Counted from the first letter of the stretch, positions 22,671 through 35,165 are shown. The stretch is DNA of 64,000 nucleotides from Bemisia tabaci (GCF_918797505.1 NC_092794.1:34958122-35022121), one strand, 5' to 3'. Made by a program: numbers and translations. The notes: generated from the sequence alone by a model not told the origin.

Positions 22671-23292
22671 CACATTCACGTAAGAAGTGTACAAGGTCCT
22701 CTCATAACTGATGTTGTCTGTATTTTTGCCATATAAGTTAGTAGGAAATACTTACATCCTTGTAAGGAGTTAATTTCCACACTTCCGGCAGCGTGAATCA
22801 TTTTGGTCATTAAATTCTGAGGAGGAATCATGCATTGGAGAGCTTTAGTTTATGCCTTGTACCTAGCGCCCTATTTGAGTATTTGCATGTGCTTTTTCAG
22901 CTTTTATAAGTAATGCTGTTGTATGAACCTCAAAGGAAATGCTTCTGAATGAAGTGGTCCATCTCATCATCAAGGAAACTTTCCTACGGCAAAGAGCTAT
23001 TAATGAATTTGCTGCAGTAAAAATGCATGTAAAACTTTCTAATGCGGATGGAATACTTCTAACTAACTTGAAGAGTGAGAGTGAGTCTAGGGGTCTTTTT
23101 TCAAAAGGCGGTGTATATAAAGGGAACAATAGGGTTGCGCATTTTTTAAAGAGTCAGGAATTTATTAAACCATTGGTTTAGTGATTCTATCTAGAACTTC
23201 AATGTATGTATTTTTCTTCGATAATCACTAAGGAAAACCTTTGAAAATTGTTTGTGGTTTTAACTCTGTATACTTTATGTTTATAATTCTAG
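22671..23292. other. Intron end before Pez exon 2
   Basis: No recognised element. The 22939-23181 plus-strand frame of 80 codons has no family resemblance and is not needed by the Pez splice model. Intron sequence runs up to the acceptor ATTCTAG ending at 23292. Confidence 0.5.
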
Positions 23293-23462
23293 CCGGAGTT
23301 CTTTGGGTTACGGTATATATCTCGGCAAGGTTACCCTCGATGGGTGGAAATGGAAAGACCCTTGAAACGGCAACTGGACAAACATGCTCGAGACATGAGT
23401 CTTTACTTGAGGGTTATGTACTATGTATCTGGAGTAAGTTTGCTCACAGATGAAATGACTAG
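23293..23462 (+). CDS. Pez: Pez coding exon 2
   Basis: Follows exon 1 in phase 0 and gives residues 59-114 plus two bases of codon 115. It starts PEFFGLRYISRQGYPRWVE and contains ERPLKRQLDKHA, matching the F1-F2 junction of PTPN14/21 and Drosophila Pez. The true donor is AG|GTAAGA at 23463: reading through keeps the family block VSLLTDEMTR, and the split arginine codon is completed by the G at 38091. An earlier GTAAGT at 23434 looks like a stronger donor by sequence, but using it would put exon 3 out of frame. The preceding intron is 4,913 bp. Confidence 0.93.
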
Positions 23463-23510
23463 GTAAGATCCTAGGGGTATCCTTCTCGTCCTTTCGTTAA
23501 TGTTCAATAA

Positions 23511-23610
23511 GTTTAAAATTTGATTTTTATAGATAGTTTAAAATTTGATTTTTATAGATAGTTTAAAATTTGATCTTTATAGATAGTTTAAATTTTGATT
23601 TTTATAGATA
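23511..23610. repeat. Tandem repeat, four 25-bp units
   Basis: Four near-identical copies of a 25-bp unit (GTTTAAAATTTGATTTTTAT plus AGATA), starting about 50 bp after the Pez exon 2 donor. Differences are single bases in units 3 and 4. Confidence 0.9.
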
Positions 23611-24652
23611 AAAAGTGAGAGTTAGAACAGTGGCGTGGCGTCCATAGGTTCGCAGTGTTCGCCGAACACCCTAAAATATTTTGGAACAATTAATAAATTA
23701 TGGCTAAGAATGTGAGAAACAATACAGAATAGTAGACCACAAATAAAAATCAGGCGCTTGGCTTCTGACAGCGGCATGCGGCACGGCGGAGAGAGAGAAA
23801 ATTCTGCGACACGGGGTCCGCACCGGCTACCAAACCTGGATGAGAGCGAGAGGGGAACGAGCTGCCCGTCCCGCGTTACCTATGATCTACGTTCGGTGAC
23901 GAGAGAGAACCTGTGAAGGGGTACACGAGAGAAGAGAGGCGCCGGCGCGGTGTGCAGAGCGTAGTGGGAGCATAGGGTTCGGAGACGAGTGCGGATCGCG
24001 CTCGAAGAGTGAACATAGAGAGAAAAGGGAGCGGGGAGGAAGAACGAGGAGAGAAGGGCCGCTCATCAGTCCAGCTGATTCCTACAGTAGTGGTTCGCAG
24101 GTGCCAGCGAACCACCGAATTTCTGCGGGCAGTGCGCGGCCCGCATCCTGCATCTTCCAGTTCCCCTGTCTCCCACCACTTCCCGCAGACGCATGTTTTG
24201 CTTTTGGACAAGCTCTACATCTATGGAAACTACACTATCCCTAAAAAATAACGCTTTCCAGCCGCAGTGGAAACGAAAAGTAGATTTCGACTACTCGTTT
24301 CCATGAAAACAGTTGCGCCTAATGAGCCTGACAGGTCGGAGAATCATCCCCCTTGAACTTGAGATTTTCAGGATAAAGGGCGATTTTAGAGGGTGGGTGA
24401 ATATAGGTTGTTTTGAAGGCCACGACGAAACGAGTGTTTTAAGGTATAGCCGACTAAGATCGGACGAGTTTGAAAAATCATCCCCCAGTGACCTTGACGT
24501 TACTGAACTAAGGGATGAGCCGATTTTTACCAAAACCGTAACTTGACGTAGACCACATAGCAGTGAAGAACCATACTTAGTTTCGTTTTGATCGTATCGA
24601 TAGCTCCAGAGAAAAACGGTCGCAAAGTTTCGTTAGATCCCAGTGTGTATAT
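23611..24652. other. GC-rich intronic stretch, probably repeat-derived
   Basis: At about 23636 it begins with GTGGCGTGGCGTCCATAGGT, a form often seen at hAT-type MITE ends, but no mirrored right end was found. The 23760-24200 part is GC-rich with purine runs and opposing open frames on both strands, neither recognised. Confidence 0.3.
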
Positions 24653-25457
24653 ACAGGGTGATCCAAAAGTCCCTTCCACCCCCTCTAACTTTTTACCTAA
24701 TTGAGATAAAGATTTGAAACTTGGGGGATATTCCTAGGTCAAAGGGAGCTACTTTTCGGCCCCCTAAAATCCTCAGGGGGGCCCCTCTTGGGGGGGGGGG
24801 GCAACGGCCCCCAACTTTAAATTTTCAAATGGGAAGACCCCCTTTGTGATAGCTCGTTCGAAAGAGCATAAAAAAAGAAAACTTTTCGCGCAAACCCGAA
24901 GTCAATATCTCAAACCGTTTCAAAATGGCGGCCGGTTAAAGTTCAAAATGGCCGAAATTTCACACCGGTTATTTGTCGATGGATTTGCGCGAAAATCGGT
25001 ATGCAGGGCTATTTTGACACGAAAAAAACGAATTTGACGTTCGATTTTCAAAAAACCGAAATTTCCAAAATGGCCGCCGGTTAAAGTTCAAAATGACCAA
25101 AAATTTATTTTTTTATAAATCTAAGTTCAAATGGTTTATATTATGCCAAAATACTCTCAAATTCCAAGTTTTAGGCAAATCCATCAGGAAAAAACCAAGG
25201 TGAAAATTTTCGGCCATTTTAAACTTTAACCGGCGGCCATTTTGGATTTTTTGAAAATCTAACGTCAAATTCGTTTTCCTCTTGTCAAAATACCTGTACA
25301 TACCAATTTTCGCGCAAATCCATCGACAAATAACCGGTGTGAAATTTCGGCAATTTTGAACTTTAACCGGCCACCATTTTGAAACGGTTTGAGATATTGA
25401 GACTTCGGGTTTGCGCGAAAAGTTTTCTTTTTTTATGCTCTTTCGAACGAGCTATCA
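24653..25457. mobile_element. Foldback with ACAGGGTG left end, right end lost
   Basis: The left terminus ACAGGGTGATCCAAAAGTCC and a G/C-rich sub-terminal block match the family of the foldback at 44506-45808. A hairpin follows (arms about 24848-25110 and 25190-25457) with repeated AAAATGGCGGCCGGTTAAAG and its complement. The right arm stops at GAGCTATCACAC, where the next foldback begins, so the right terminus is missing. Confidence 0.82.
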
Positions 25458-25464
25458 CACATTT

Positions 25465-27810
25465 CGGTATTTTAAAGTGTTCCTATAGTGTCATGTGAGG
25501 TATCATTTCCTATGTAATTTTGGTCGCAGATTTCATTTCTGAAGTCCGAAAAGCTCCTAGGTTAAAGGGGGTGACCCAAATCCAAGATGGCGGCCAAATT
25601 TGAAAGGCAAGAGGGTCATTTTTCAACTTTTACGTGATTGGGCAAGTGAGGTGTCGTTTCCTATGTAATTTTGGTCGTGCATTTCATTAATGATGTCAAA
25701 ACAGCTCCCCGACCGAAGGGGGTGCTCTAAATCCAAGATGGCGGCTAAATTTGAAAGCCAGGAGGGTGAATTTTTGGATTTTTACGTAAAAAATGCGAGT
25801 GAAAAGCACAAATTCTTATGAAATTTTGGTTGTAAATTTCATGTCTCAAGTCAAAAGAGCCCTCCAGCTTGTAGAAAGTGCCCAAAATCCAAGATTGTGG
25901 CTAAATTTGAAAGGCGGATGGGTGCATTTTTGAAAAAAAATTCACCGAACAAGGCAAGGAAGGTAACCATTCCGTGTATTTTTGGCGAAGCAGTCTAAAT
26001 TAAATGTAAAAGATGAGTTTTACTAAAAAATGAGACATGTCATGCAAGATAGTGACCATCGTGCCTGCTTACGGTATGAAATGTATTTAATAGGAGCACT
26101 GAATGAGTTATTTTTGCTCATTTTTAAGGTCATCAATTCTCAATCAAGATGAGGACATTGAACGTGACGGATCTACTTTAGTCAATAAATAGGAGAAAAT
26201 CTGCAAGAGTGTGCTGATTCAAATCCTGTGTCAGGCTTGTCAGGACTATCTGCCTCGGTTTTCTCCGAGTTTTTACAGTTGGAGTCCGAGTCTTCACAAC
26301 TTCTGCTCCTACGGAAGTCCGGGCATGATCTTACAAGTACACTGGTGTCAAATCCTTTCTTAAAATTACACTCGAAGATTTAATGGAGCAGCGATTCCGG
26401 AGCTGGAGGCAAGTCAGTAGAAAATGGAATGAAGCTAGTTGTTTTCATTCATTCATGCCCATTGACAAGCATCTGGATCGGCTTATTCGTCATCAATTGG
26501 TTTCGAAAGGAGTTCCTAAATTGATGGTGCTTCATGGCTGATAATGTCAGAATTAATTTCTCTACTTGTGACGAAGATTTTGGAAGCTGCAAATTCTTCC
26601 TTGAAAACCTGATGACTTACGTTTTTGAAAGTCTCATTTTTTTGGCATCATAGAGAGGTATTGTTACATATTTTTCAGATTTCCAGTTGCTTTTCTGATT
26701 CCATGCATGTGAGAGGTCAATTCGCAACCAGTAAACTCATTCAAGAACAGGAGCTGCTTACATAAACGTTGACTAAATCTGTGACGGATGTAAGGGATGT
26801 TGTGAGCGATAGTTTTAGATTTAGCGTTTAATATCCCTTCTAAAGAACAAAGAAAAATTGACGCCTTGTGATCAATTTAACAAAAAAACAAATAGGTTCG
26901 GATCCTCTCCTATTACAATGATGTTGGTGCTTATGCAACCTATCAACGATATCAAGATCTGCTTTCTTTCCACCATACGTACCGCCGCACCACCACCGTA
27001 CTCCTTAAATTAGAAGAGTGTGCCGAAGCAGGATAAGTCGCTTTTAATTAAGTCCATGCTGCGTCCAGTAATAGGAAATGGGCGAATAAAAACCGAATAA
27101 TCCTCTTGCAGAGGTTGTCAAGGAATGCTGAAGACGTAATAGAATTGGGAACAAGTATGTTTTGCCTTTTGTTAATTTTATAGAGCGAAAGCGCGTTCTT
27201 GAGGTAACATTTCTTTCGGAATTACTATTTTCCTTTTTGTTTTATTAAATAAAATTTAAGCACCTAATCGGTTCATTGACCAATTTACACGGAATAGTCA
27301 CCTTCCTTGCCTTGTTCGGTGAATTTTTTTTCAAAAATGCACCCATCCGCCTTTCAAATTTAGCCACAATCTTGGATTTTGGGCACTTTCTACAAGCTGG
27401 AGGGCTCTTTTGACTTGAGACATGAAATTTACAACCAAAATTTCATTAGAATTTGAACTTTTCACTCGCATTTTTTACGTAAAAATCCAGAAAATTCACC
27501 CTCCTGGCTTTCAAATTTAGCAGCCATCTTGGATTCAGAGCACCCCCTTCGGTCGGGGAGCTGTTTTGACATCATTAATGAAATGCACGACCAAAATTAC
27601 ATAGGAAACGACACCTCACTTGCCCAATCACGTAAAAGTTGAAAAATGACCCTCTCGCCTTTCAAATTTGGCCGCCATCTTGGATTTGGGTCACCCCCTT
27701 TGACCTAGGGGCTTTTCGGACTTCAGAAATGAAATCTGCGACCAAAATTACATAGGAAATGAAACCTCACATGACACTATAGGAACATTTTAAAATACCG
27801 AAATTCCATA
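25465..27810. mobile_element. Large foldback with 1.3-kb unique centre
   Basis: Arms of about 525 bp (25465-25990 and 27285-27810) are near-identical inverted copies. Each arm contains three imperfect units of about 155 bp built around AATCCAAGATGGCGGC. The 1.3-kb centre (25990-27285) is not repeated elsewhere in the window and contains a 52-codon open frame at 26383-26541, beginning MEQRFRSWRQVSRKWNE, of unknown meaning. Confidence 0.85.
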
Positions 27811-27814
27811 GGCC

Positions 27815-29240
27815 CTTATTATGGCCGCCATTTTGAATTTTCGTCATTTTGGGGGGTGTTCCGGGGTCGGACCTTGGTAAACTTTTTGTATGTTGTTCAG
27901 GAGGACCTACTGATGACGTTTACACAGGAAAAAATTGTTATGCAATTTGTTCCGGGTTAAGCCCTTTTTTTCCGTATTTCTCACTGACTATACTCCCTGA
28001 TGGGTTTTTGGGCAATTCCGAAATAGGTTGTCGGAGCTCCTGGAAAAATAATCGCATTTTTGTGGTGTAGGTACCACGAAAATTATGCCATTACTTACTT
28101 GATGGGTGCAGCTAACTCAACAAGAGAGGCCAGATAAAGCGAAGATTCGGGGAAAAACGAGCGGTTTGGGTTGACAGAAAGTTCTTAAATCTACTCCATC
28201 AACAGAAAGTAGAATTTGAGAACTTTCTCCCACCCCCCAAACCTTATCCCTGTTGCTGTCAATACTTTGAATATTCTATCTAAAATCTTGCCCCCAAATT
28301 TTTCCCAGAAACATGAAAAATTAAAACACAAATTAAATGAGTGAAAAACGACGATTCAAAAAAGTTTGAAAGTCCCCGAATTCGATCTCCTCTCACAGCG
28401 GATTGGATGGTTCAGATTCAGAAAATTACCTTGAACAATTTTAAGAAAAAAAATGTCCAAAAGATCACAATAATTTTGAGTTATATTGAAGTAAATTCCC
28501 TCATAACAAAAGTAGACTAGACAACGAAATTAAAAATGTTTTGTGAATTTTATGTCATATAAAGAGAATTTTCCGGCAACCCAAACCACACGTTTTCCAC
28601 CGACTCATCGCTTTATCGGGTCTCTCTTGTTGAGTTAGCTGCATCCATCAAGTAAGTAATGGCACAAATTTCATGGTACTTAAATGCATAGAGTACAGAA
28701 GAACCGTAATAACCAAGTCTGAACGAAATAAAAATCCAGACCTTGAGGTTGCAACGCGATTTGGGTCTTTTTGACGAATTTTAAATCGTGAAGCTGGCAA
28801 CACTGAGACTCCAAATTGTTCAAATATGCTTTTTCTTATCGAAAACTCTCAGATTGCACATTTTTCGAGAAATTTTGGAGGAAATCACACCTTGAAACCT
28901 TCATTTTATCACCAAATTCGATATTTTTGAGTCCGCAACTTGGCAACGCTGCCGCGGGGGCAAAAAATTTTGTATGGGCATGAAAATTTCTGAAAAGTCA
29001 CATCTTATACCAGGTTAATACATACTAAAAATTCAGGTCGGTCACGGAAAGTGTGAGGGAGGTTTAATTTGTCGCCTCAAGGCCAATTTTGCTATTTTAC
29101 CCCTAAAAAACCACAAAAATGCGATTATTTTTCCAGGAGCTCCGACAACCTATTTCGAAATTGCCCAAAAACGCATCAGGGAGTACCTCACTACAACCTT
29201 CAACTTGAATTTTTGATGTACATTCTAAGTCCATAATAAG
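27815..29240. mobile_element. Foldback sharing its core with the 59-62 kb palindrome
   Basis: The core hairpin 28066-28690 has arms with GCAGCTAACTCAACAAGAGA and its complement. Outer arms (27988-28065 and about 29112-29185) pair through AAATAATCGCATTTTTGTGG. The same core occurs at 60597-61205, and the unit at 28690-29185 matches one tandem unit of that palindrome. Confidence 0.8.
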
Positions 29241-29249
29241 TGAATTCAA

Positions 29250-30052
29250 TTGCACCGTGCGCGGGGATGATTAGGGAATCGATCCCAAGGAATCTGAATT
29301 TCATGGTCTCGAACCCCCCAGCCCCCCTTGGGAGGTAAAGAGGGGGTAACGATCCTAAAAGTCGGGATTTTCGATCGAATTTCGATTCGATTTCTTTATA
29401 ATTGAAAAGTACGGAAAATTTCCCGTGTAATCAACCCCTAAAAATCCAAAATCGCACCTCTTTATGCCTAAAGATGATCCCTTTAAAAGGGGGACAGCGG
29501 CCCCCTCCATATTTTTCCTTTAGTCCAAAATTTACGCAGATTCTTCGGGTAAAGATGGTTTACCACGAAATCGACCCCAAGGAATCTAATTTACATGGTC
29601 CCAAAGCCCCCATAGCCTCTGTTGGGGGGTAAATGGAGAAGGCAAAATTACAAAAGTCAGGGAAAATTGGGCCCTTAATTTTACCCCCCCCCCCCTCCAA
29701 GGGAGGCTAGGGGGACTTCGGGACCATAAAAATCGGATTCCTTGGGGTCGATTTCGTGGTAAACCATCTTTATCTGGAGAAAATGCGTCAATTTTTGACC
29801 AAAGGGAAACTATGGAGGGGGCCGCCGCCCCCTCTGTAAGGGATCATTTTTGGGCGTAAAGTGGTCCGATTTTGGATTTTTAGGGGTCGATTCCACGTGA
29901 AATTTTCCGTACTATTCTATTCTAATCAAAATTCGATCGAAAACCCCTATTTGTAGGATCGTGACCCCCCTTTACCTCACAAGGGGGCCTGGGGGAGGGG
30001 GGGGGGGTTTCCAGACAACGAAATTCGGATTACTGAGGGTCGATTCCCTATT
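29250..30052. mobile_element. Foldback, about 800 bp
   Basis: Arms of about 390 bp pair around 29650: TAGGGAATCGATCCC with GGGTCGATTCCCTA at the ends, and GGTTTACCACGAAATCGACC with its complement inside. Several C-runs and G-runs (up to about 12) are present. Each arm also contains an internal direct repeat of the 'CCCCAAGGAATC' block. Confidence 0.8.
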
Positions 30053-30720
30053 CAACCTCGCAGTCGCCGACTTCGTCCGACCTGAATTAAAGGAGAAAAA
30101 GGCCTAGTACGGGTGCCCTGGGCAGAGACTGCAATAGCTCATATCCGCGTTGCCTCGCCCTCAGGTATCAAGAGGCGACTGTGCCAGGAATTCCCTCGGT
30201 ATTGAAACCTGGACGGGGATCGGAACGCGTAGCGCGCTGTCAATCCCTCCGGAGGCGTGAGGGGATGCGAAACGCACGCGGTTTAAATCAGGACCTCGGA
30301 TCGGTCTCTTCTCCGATGAAAGTGAAGTCTTGAGTTAACTATCCACGGCCAGAGCATTTGCTCCAAATCAGTGATTTAGAGTTGATTCAACGTGCGGCGA
30401 CAATGCGCTCAACCTCCGCGATTTCAAAGCCTTGTCCTGGACTAAAGGATGGTGGCTCTGGTTCGGCCGCGTCCTCTCGTGTTTCGTTTTCGTCCGTCAG
30501 ACTGAAACGATGCACGAGTGCAATGACATCTACTTTTTCCACGGCATTTCGCTATTCCCTCTCAAATTTCCTTAACTGTTAATGCCTGCTCATGTCTTTT
30601 ATGTATTTAACACAATAGGCTCCTTACAATTCTAGGTGGCGGCAGCCACCCCGGCCCAATCCTAAAAAACTCCCCCTAAAAGTTGACGACCAAGAAAAAA
30701 AAAAAAAATTATTATATGTT
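30053..30720. other. GC-richer decayed sequence, possible old coding fragment
   Basis: Around 30240-30560 the base composition rises and the minus strand keeps a mostly open frame with acidic text (NAVEKVDVIALVHRFSLTD) broken by a TAG. I do not recognise it. It may be a fragment of a retrotransposon ORF or of a host gene copy. A 13-14-base A-run lies near 30695. Confidence 0.25.
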
Positions 30721-30949
30721 ATAAAAATTCACGATCGTGAAACGGGTTTACCGCAGGGAACGGATATTTAATATCTTGAGGCTAATTTACTTTTAAAAAA
30801 ATTGCTTAGATATTATTAGACAAAATTACATTGTTTTATTTTAAAGAAATGTTTTGAATCCTAATTAGTCAATCTACAAAAAATTGCTTTCAGTTGATTC
30901 AACCATAATATTAATAATCATGACGTATTTTTTTATATTATTTACCCGT

Positions 30950-31195
30950 CGCTTTTACAGCGTGCCCTGGCGCTTTGCTGCACCTAATCGCCATCCTTGT
31001 CTATCGGATTAGAGGTCATCTGGTAAATAGCTCCTTGTAAGTTCATTTTGAATGCCACCTATCCAAGATTTTGCTTAGCGTCTCCTATACGTTTCCTTCC
31101 ATGAGGAAACCATTTTAGTACCTCCTTAGGCAGTCTTTCATCCGCCATTCGTTAAATATGATCATACCAGATGACCTGATTTTTTTACACGTAAA
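30950..31195 (-). pseudogene. LINE post-RT relic
   Basis: Minus-strand translation gives RMADERLPKEVLKWFPHGRK, the post-RT block of the same LINE family as 32106-32930, with stops on both sides. The end GTCGCTTTTACAGCG at about 30950 matches the 3' end of the other copies (about 45813 and 32098). It is old and dead. Confidence 0.65.
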
Positions 31196-32099
31196 AAAAC
31201 TTAAAATTTAAACTTTCCCTCATTAATTAATAGAGGATGGTATAAAGAATAAATGCAACTTCCCCCATTCGTAACCGTATCGCGAAAGCCTGGGCAGATC
31301 ATAGATTTTGCCCGCAAAATCAAGTGTATGCAGAGTGCAACCCGACACTCCGCAGAGTTCAAGTAGTTGCATGTTGGGTTCGAACCCAACTTCGTACATA
31401 TATTCATCGATTATGATATGCTCCTCGCAATATTCAAATATTGAGGGTATATTTCGGAAAGGCATCTTAGTTGGTCTATATCCCGTCATTTCTTTTGTAA
31501 TGATTTTGCTTTTTTAACTTACAAGCCTACAGGAAATTAGGACACGGGATATTCTCGGATATTTCCAATCCAAAGAGAGTAAAGGCAATGAATTTGAAAA
31601 CAACTGAAAATCGAGTTACTTTAATTAATTTTTTGATAAAGAGAGGGATTGGAATTGTACTTATCCCGCTTCACTTGGATGTGACGAGAGTCTAAAATGT
31701 TAGTTCCAAAAAAGAAAAAGAAAGAAAAAAAATCGGAAAATTGAGTCCAATTGTTCAATCTTCTTTGCGTAACCATACCACTGTGCTTTCAATTTGGTTT
31801 TTTGCAAGACGGTTCTCCATGCTTTCTCGATACTTCATATTAGCCACTTATCCCCTTAAGTTGGGCCGCAGAGCAGCGGAAAGGCGGACTCTCTGGTATT
31901 GTGCCGTAATGGCGAAGAGAGCAGTGACTGCAAAATTGAAATTTTGATAGAACGGGCTCAGAAGCGTCTGACCAGAAAACTGTACTAAAAGAGGCCTCCG
32001 TTCTTCCTCAAATATCACTAATTCTCCAAAAGACTCCTAGAAATTGTTTGGATGATTAAAAATTGACCTATTTTATTTCAAATACGTACATACATAAAG

Positions 32100-32930
32100 C
32101 CGCTTTTATAGCGCCGCCTCGCGCTCTGCGACGCCCAATCGCCATTGCCCCCTATCCTCCCAGAGATCATCAGGCAATTGGCACCTTCTGATCTCCTCCT
32201 CCACCCCTTGTCGCCAAACTTTCATAGGACGTCCACACCGTCGCCTTCCGGGAGGAACCCAATCGAAAACCTGCTTCGGCAACTGATCGTCTGCCATCCT
32301 TCGCACATGTCCATACCAGACCAACTGCTTAGACCTGATATCATGCACGATGTCCTTCTCCACACCCATTATCTCGCGTACCTTTTCATTGCGGATATGC
32401 TCTCTTCTCGATATCCCAGCAGACCTTCGCAAAAAGTCTATCTCAGTTGCCCTAAGCATGTCTTCAGTTCTTTTCTTCAGTTGCCAGACCTCACCTCCGT
32501 AAGTTACGATACTCTTCACGATGACGTTGTAAATTCTTCTTTTAGTCTCCTTGGAGATACTCTGGTCCCAGAGAACCCCATTTAGCATCGCGATAGCTTT
32601 TCTGCCTCGCACATTCCGATTTTTAATAGCTCGATTCAAATTTCCGTCCTTAGTTAAACCAAACTCCTAGATATTTATACTCTTCACAACCCTGAATTTT
32701 CCGACCATCCTCCAGTTCCATGCTTTGCTGATCACCACCGATAACCAACTTCTCCGTCTTTACCACATTAACTTCCATCCCCTACTTATGGTATACTTCC
32801 ACTAACTTGCGCGTCATGTAATTCGCATCTTCTTCGTCCTGAGCTATTACCACCTGATCATCAGCAAAGCAGAGAGTATAAAGGGTGTCATCTTCTCGTA
32901 GCGGGACGCCCTTTCGCGTGAAAGCATTGT
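32100..32930 (-). pseudogene. Non-LTR retrotransposon 3' half (family L-A)
   Basis: Read on the minus strand from 32930 down, the text gives the RT catalytic block LCFADDQVVIAQDEEDA, then the post-RT region in an open frame of 177 codons (32106-32639) with NAIV/NVIVKSIVTYGGEVWQL and LVWYGHVRRMADDQLPKQV..PPGRRRCGRPMK, ending EAAL. An in-frame stop and a shift separate the RT part from the last frame. The 5' part (endonuclease and RT fingers) is absent, so it is a 5'-truncated dead copy. At least four other pieces of the family lie in the window (2854, 30950, 45819, 56010). I do not assign a clade. Confidence 0.85.
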
Positions 32931-33879
32931 TTTCATTGGTTCTCCGGAGGAATAATGTCACTTTCGGCTGTTTTTTCTGAAACTATGCCATTTTCAGCGC
33001 ACGTACGGGTTTCTCATATGTCTAGTTTTCATACATTAGGACATATTTTGCTGTTTTAGTAATTTTAATGATTTCATCTGAAAGAGATTGAACGAATTTG
33101 AAGGAAACTCTATTCAGAAAATTTGATACTTACTGTTCTCTTCGCTATCACAGCAGTAATGCAGTATTGCTTCGTTTTGGATAAGTAGGAAGTTTTCTTG
33201 AATCAGTTAAGAGGAAAAAATGCTTGAAGAAAGTCGCTCCTATCAAGCAGATACGTGGCATATTCAATATATTTCATTTTATAGTGGAGACAATCTTCTT
33301 GACTGCTATAATTCTATTTGACTTCTTTCGAAAGAAAGAGCAATTTCCCGCAGGCAACCTACAATAACCGTGTTTCTCCGGGAGCGTTGAACATCTACTG
33401 GGTTCCTCCCTACATTATTTTATTACTCTATATAAAGCTGCCTCACCGGCTCACTCTGCCCCCCCTAGAGATAAATTGGCCGAAGCGATTTCCTTTAAAT
33501 TTGGTACATGCTTAGCAATTGTCGTGAGGAGTTGATCAAAATTATTCCGATTCCAATCCGCTGCCTAGGACGCCCGCAAGAGCGAAAAGTTGTTTCTTTC
33601 TATAGTATTGCATTGGAGATACGCGGTTGTTTAAGCGCACCGCGCCGAACAGGTTCAATCCTGTCGCGTGACGTCACAGCCTTATAGACGAAATTTAATC
33701 TTTTAGGAGGTATTTTTCGATAGATTTTTGTGGAAATCGGGTTGTGGAGGTATTTTTCAACGGGGAACTGGAATTTTTGGTCGGATTTTCAAAATTTCAA
33801 AATCCAAGATGGCGGCCGTGGCCTAAAATGCTAAGTCGGCTCATGATCCATCGATTTTAGTGAAATTCGGTATTAGAGG
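32931..33879. other. Intronic AT-rich stretch
   Basis: No complete element seen. 33770-33830 carries AAAATCCAAGATGGCGGCCG, the motif common in the foldbacks, so this is likely an old foldback fragment. Confidence 0.35.
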
Positions 33880-34033
33880 TGTACGATTTCGCCTGTATAG
33901 TGTATATTGCTCATGTATGTATCTATGGTTACGCACTATCACTTGTCTCCTTGATCTTCTCACGCACATACACGCTCCTCTGATCCAGCTACATTTGTCA
34001 TTATTTCCTTCCCTTTCCCCCCTTTTTCCTACA
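33880..34033 (+). repeat. Direct repeat copy 1 (154 bp)
   Basis: About 154 bp running from CCTGTATAGTGTATATTGCT to CCTTTTTCCTACAG, repeated in the same orientation at 36937-37090 with only a few differences. The function is not known. The copies bracket the Jockey fragment, one BEL/Pao integrase piece and a foldback. Confidence 0.85.
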
Positions 34034-34469
34034 GTTTTTGGTGACTCCGACGTGATTTGACCTGGTCTAACCTATAATCTTCATAACCTTCAAACCCATT
34101 TTTTATGAGTTTATTCGATGATTTTGCCATCAGCTGAGTGCTCACCGTGCGCGTCAACAGTCTAACCTTCGATCGCCGGTTTCGCGTTCCGAAATAGCGG
34201 AGTGAAGCGAATCGCCATAGTAACTCTTTCCGCTTTTGTCCGGGCTGTTAAGATGTTTCATCGTAATATTGACTTGTGACTGTGCGAATATAAACGGCAC
34301 CTGTATTCCTGCTCTCTCAGCTGACATTTCCTCAGACTTTTTACCTCTTATTTCTCCGCCCAGCTCATCTTCCTCCACTCCGTCTCTCTACATTGCATCT
34401 TAATGCTTGATCACATGATTTGAACTCTATTATTTTTCCTTCTATTTAGGGCCCCATTTGTCATTTTGT

Positions 34470-35160
34470 ATGTTTTTTTTTTATTTATTTATTTTTGTAA
34501 TTACACATATTGAATTACAACTTATATTACTAGACCTTAGGAGTCTTTACAAATTTTCCTTTAAGCCTAATATAATAAAATAGAAATAAACACCGCTTTA
34601 TGGATTAAATTAAATTAATGAGAATGATAATGCAGGATGAACAAATGGGATAGAAGTAAAATCCTGTAAAAAGCGGGAGAAAAACTAACTGATATTAACT
34701 ATAATTATTCCTAGAACTAGATTCTAGAGAATTTTCCTACTAACTATGCTTTCGCCCTGTCAGTCGACTAAGACTGGTAGGAGCCAGAGGCACGAGCCTA
34801 ACCCCGACGGAAATGAGCTGTGCTCAACTCATGTGGTTTGCGTCTTTTTAACCTCCGGGTCTCGAAGCCCCAATCCAAAAGCGCTATTGCTTCGGGATTG
34901 GAGTGACCGCTCAGTCTCTCTTCATATCTATTGTACGTACGTGAGATGTACATGTCCATTTCTTCGATCCCGAGCTCATCTCTAATATCGATGTACGCCC
35001 GTACCACCTGGCCCCTGCCATTTGTCTGAGTATTTTATTTTGAATTGTCTCAATAATTTTGAGATTAGAACTGGCGGCACGTGCCAAAATCTGGCAGCCG
35101 TATACCCAGATTGGCCTTAACATTAATTTATAAAGTAAAACCTTGTGAGGAGCTAAAGAA
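34470..35160 (-). pseudogene. Jockey-type LINE 3' end
   Basis: Minus-strand translation from about 35160 gives LMLRPIWVYGCQILARAASS and IQNKILRQMAGARWYGRTS, the hallmark C-terminal RT-end text of Jockey-clade elements. A frameshift follows, then IRDELGIEEMD and a basic end RRLKRRKPHEL, with a stop at about 34798. A 3' UTR and an A-rich tail (T-rich on plus at about 34470-34498) complete the 3' end. It is 5' truncated. Confidence 0.8.
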
Positions 35161-35165
35161 ATGCA

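Noticed and set aside
22939..23181. 80-codon frame just before Pez exon 2
   Set aside because: No similarity to the Pez FERM domain, and exons 1 and 2 already join without it in matching phase.
33640..33690. tRNA-like T-arm (ACAGGTTCAATCCTGT)
   Set aside because: The loop is one base short for a true T-arm, and no A box or cloverleaf is found at the right distance.
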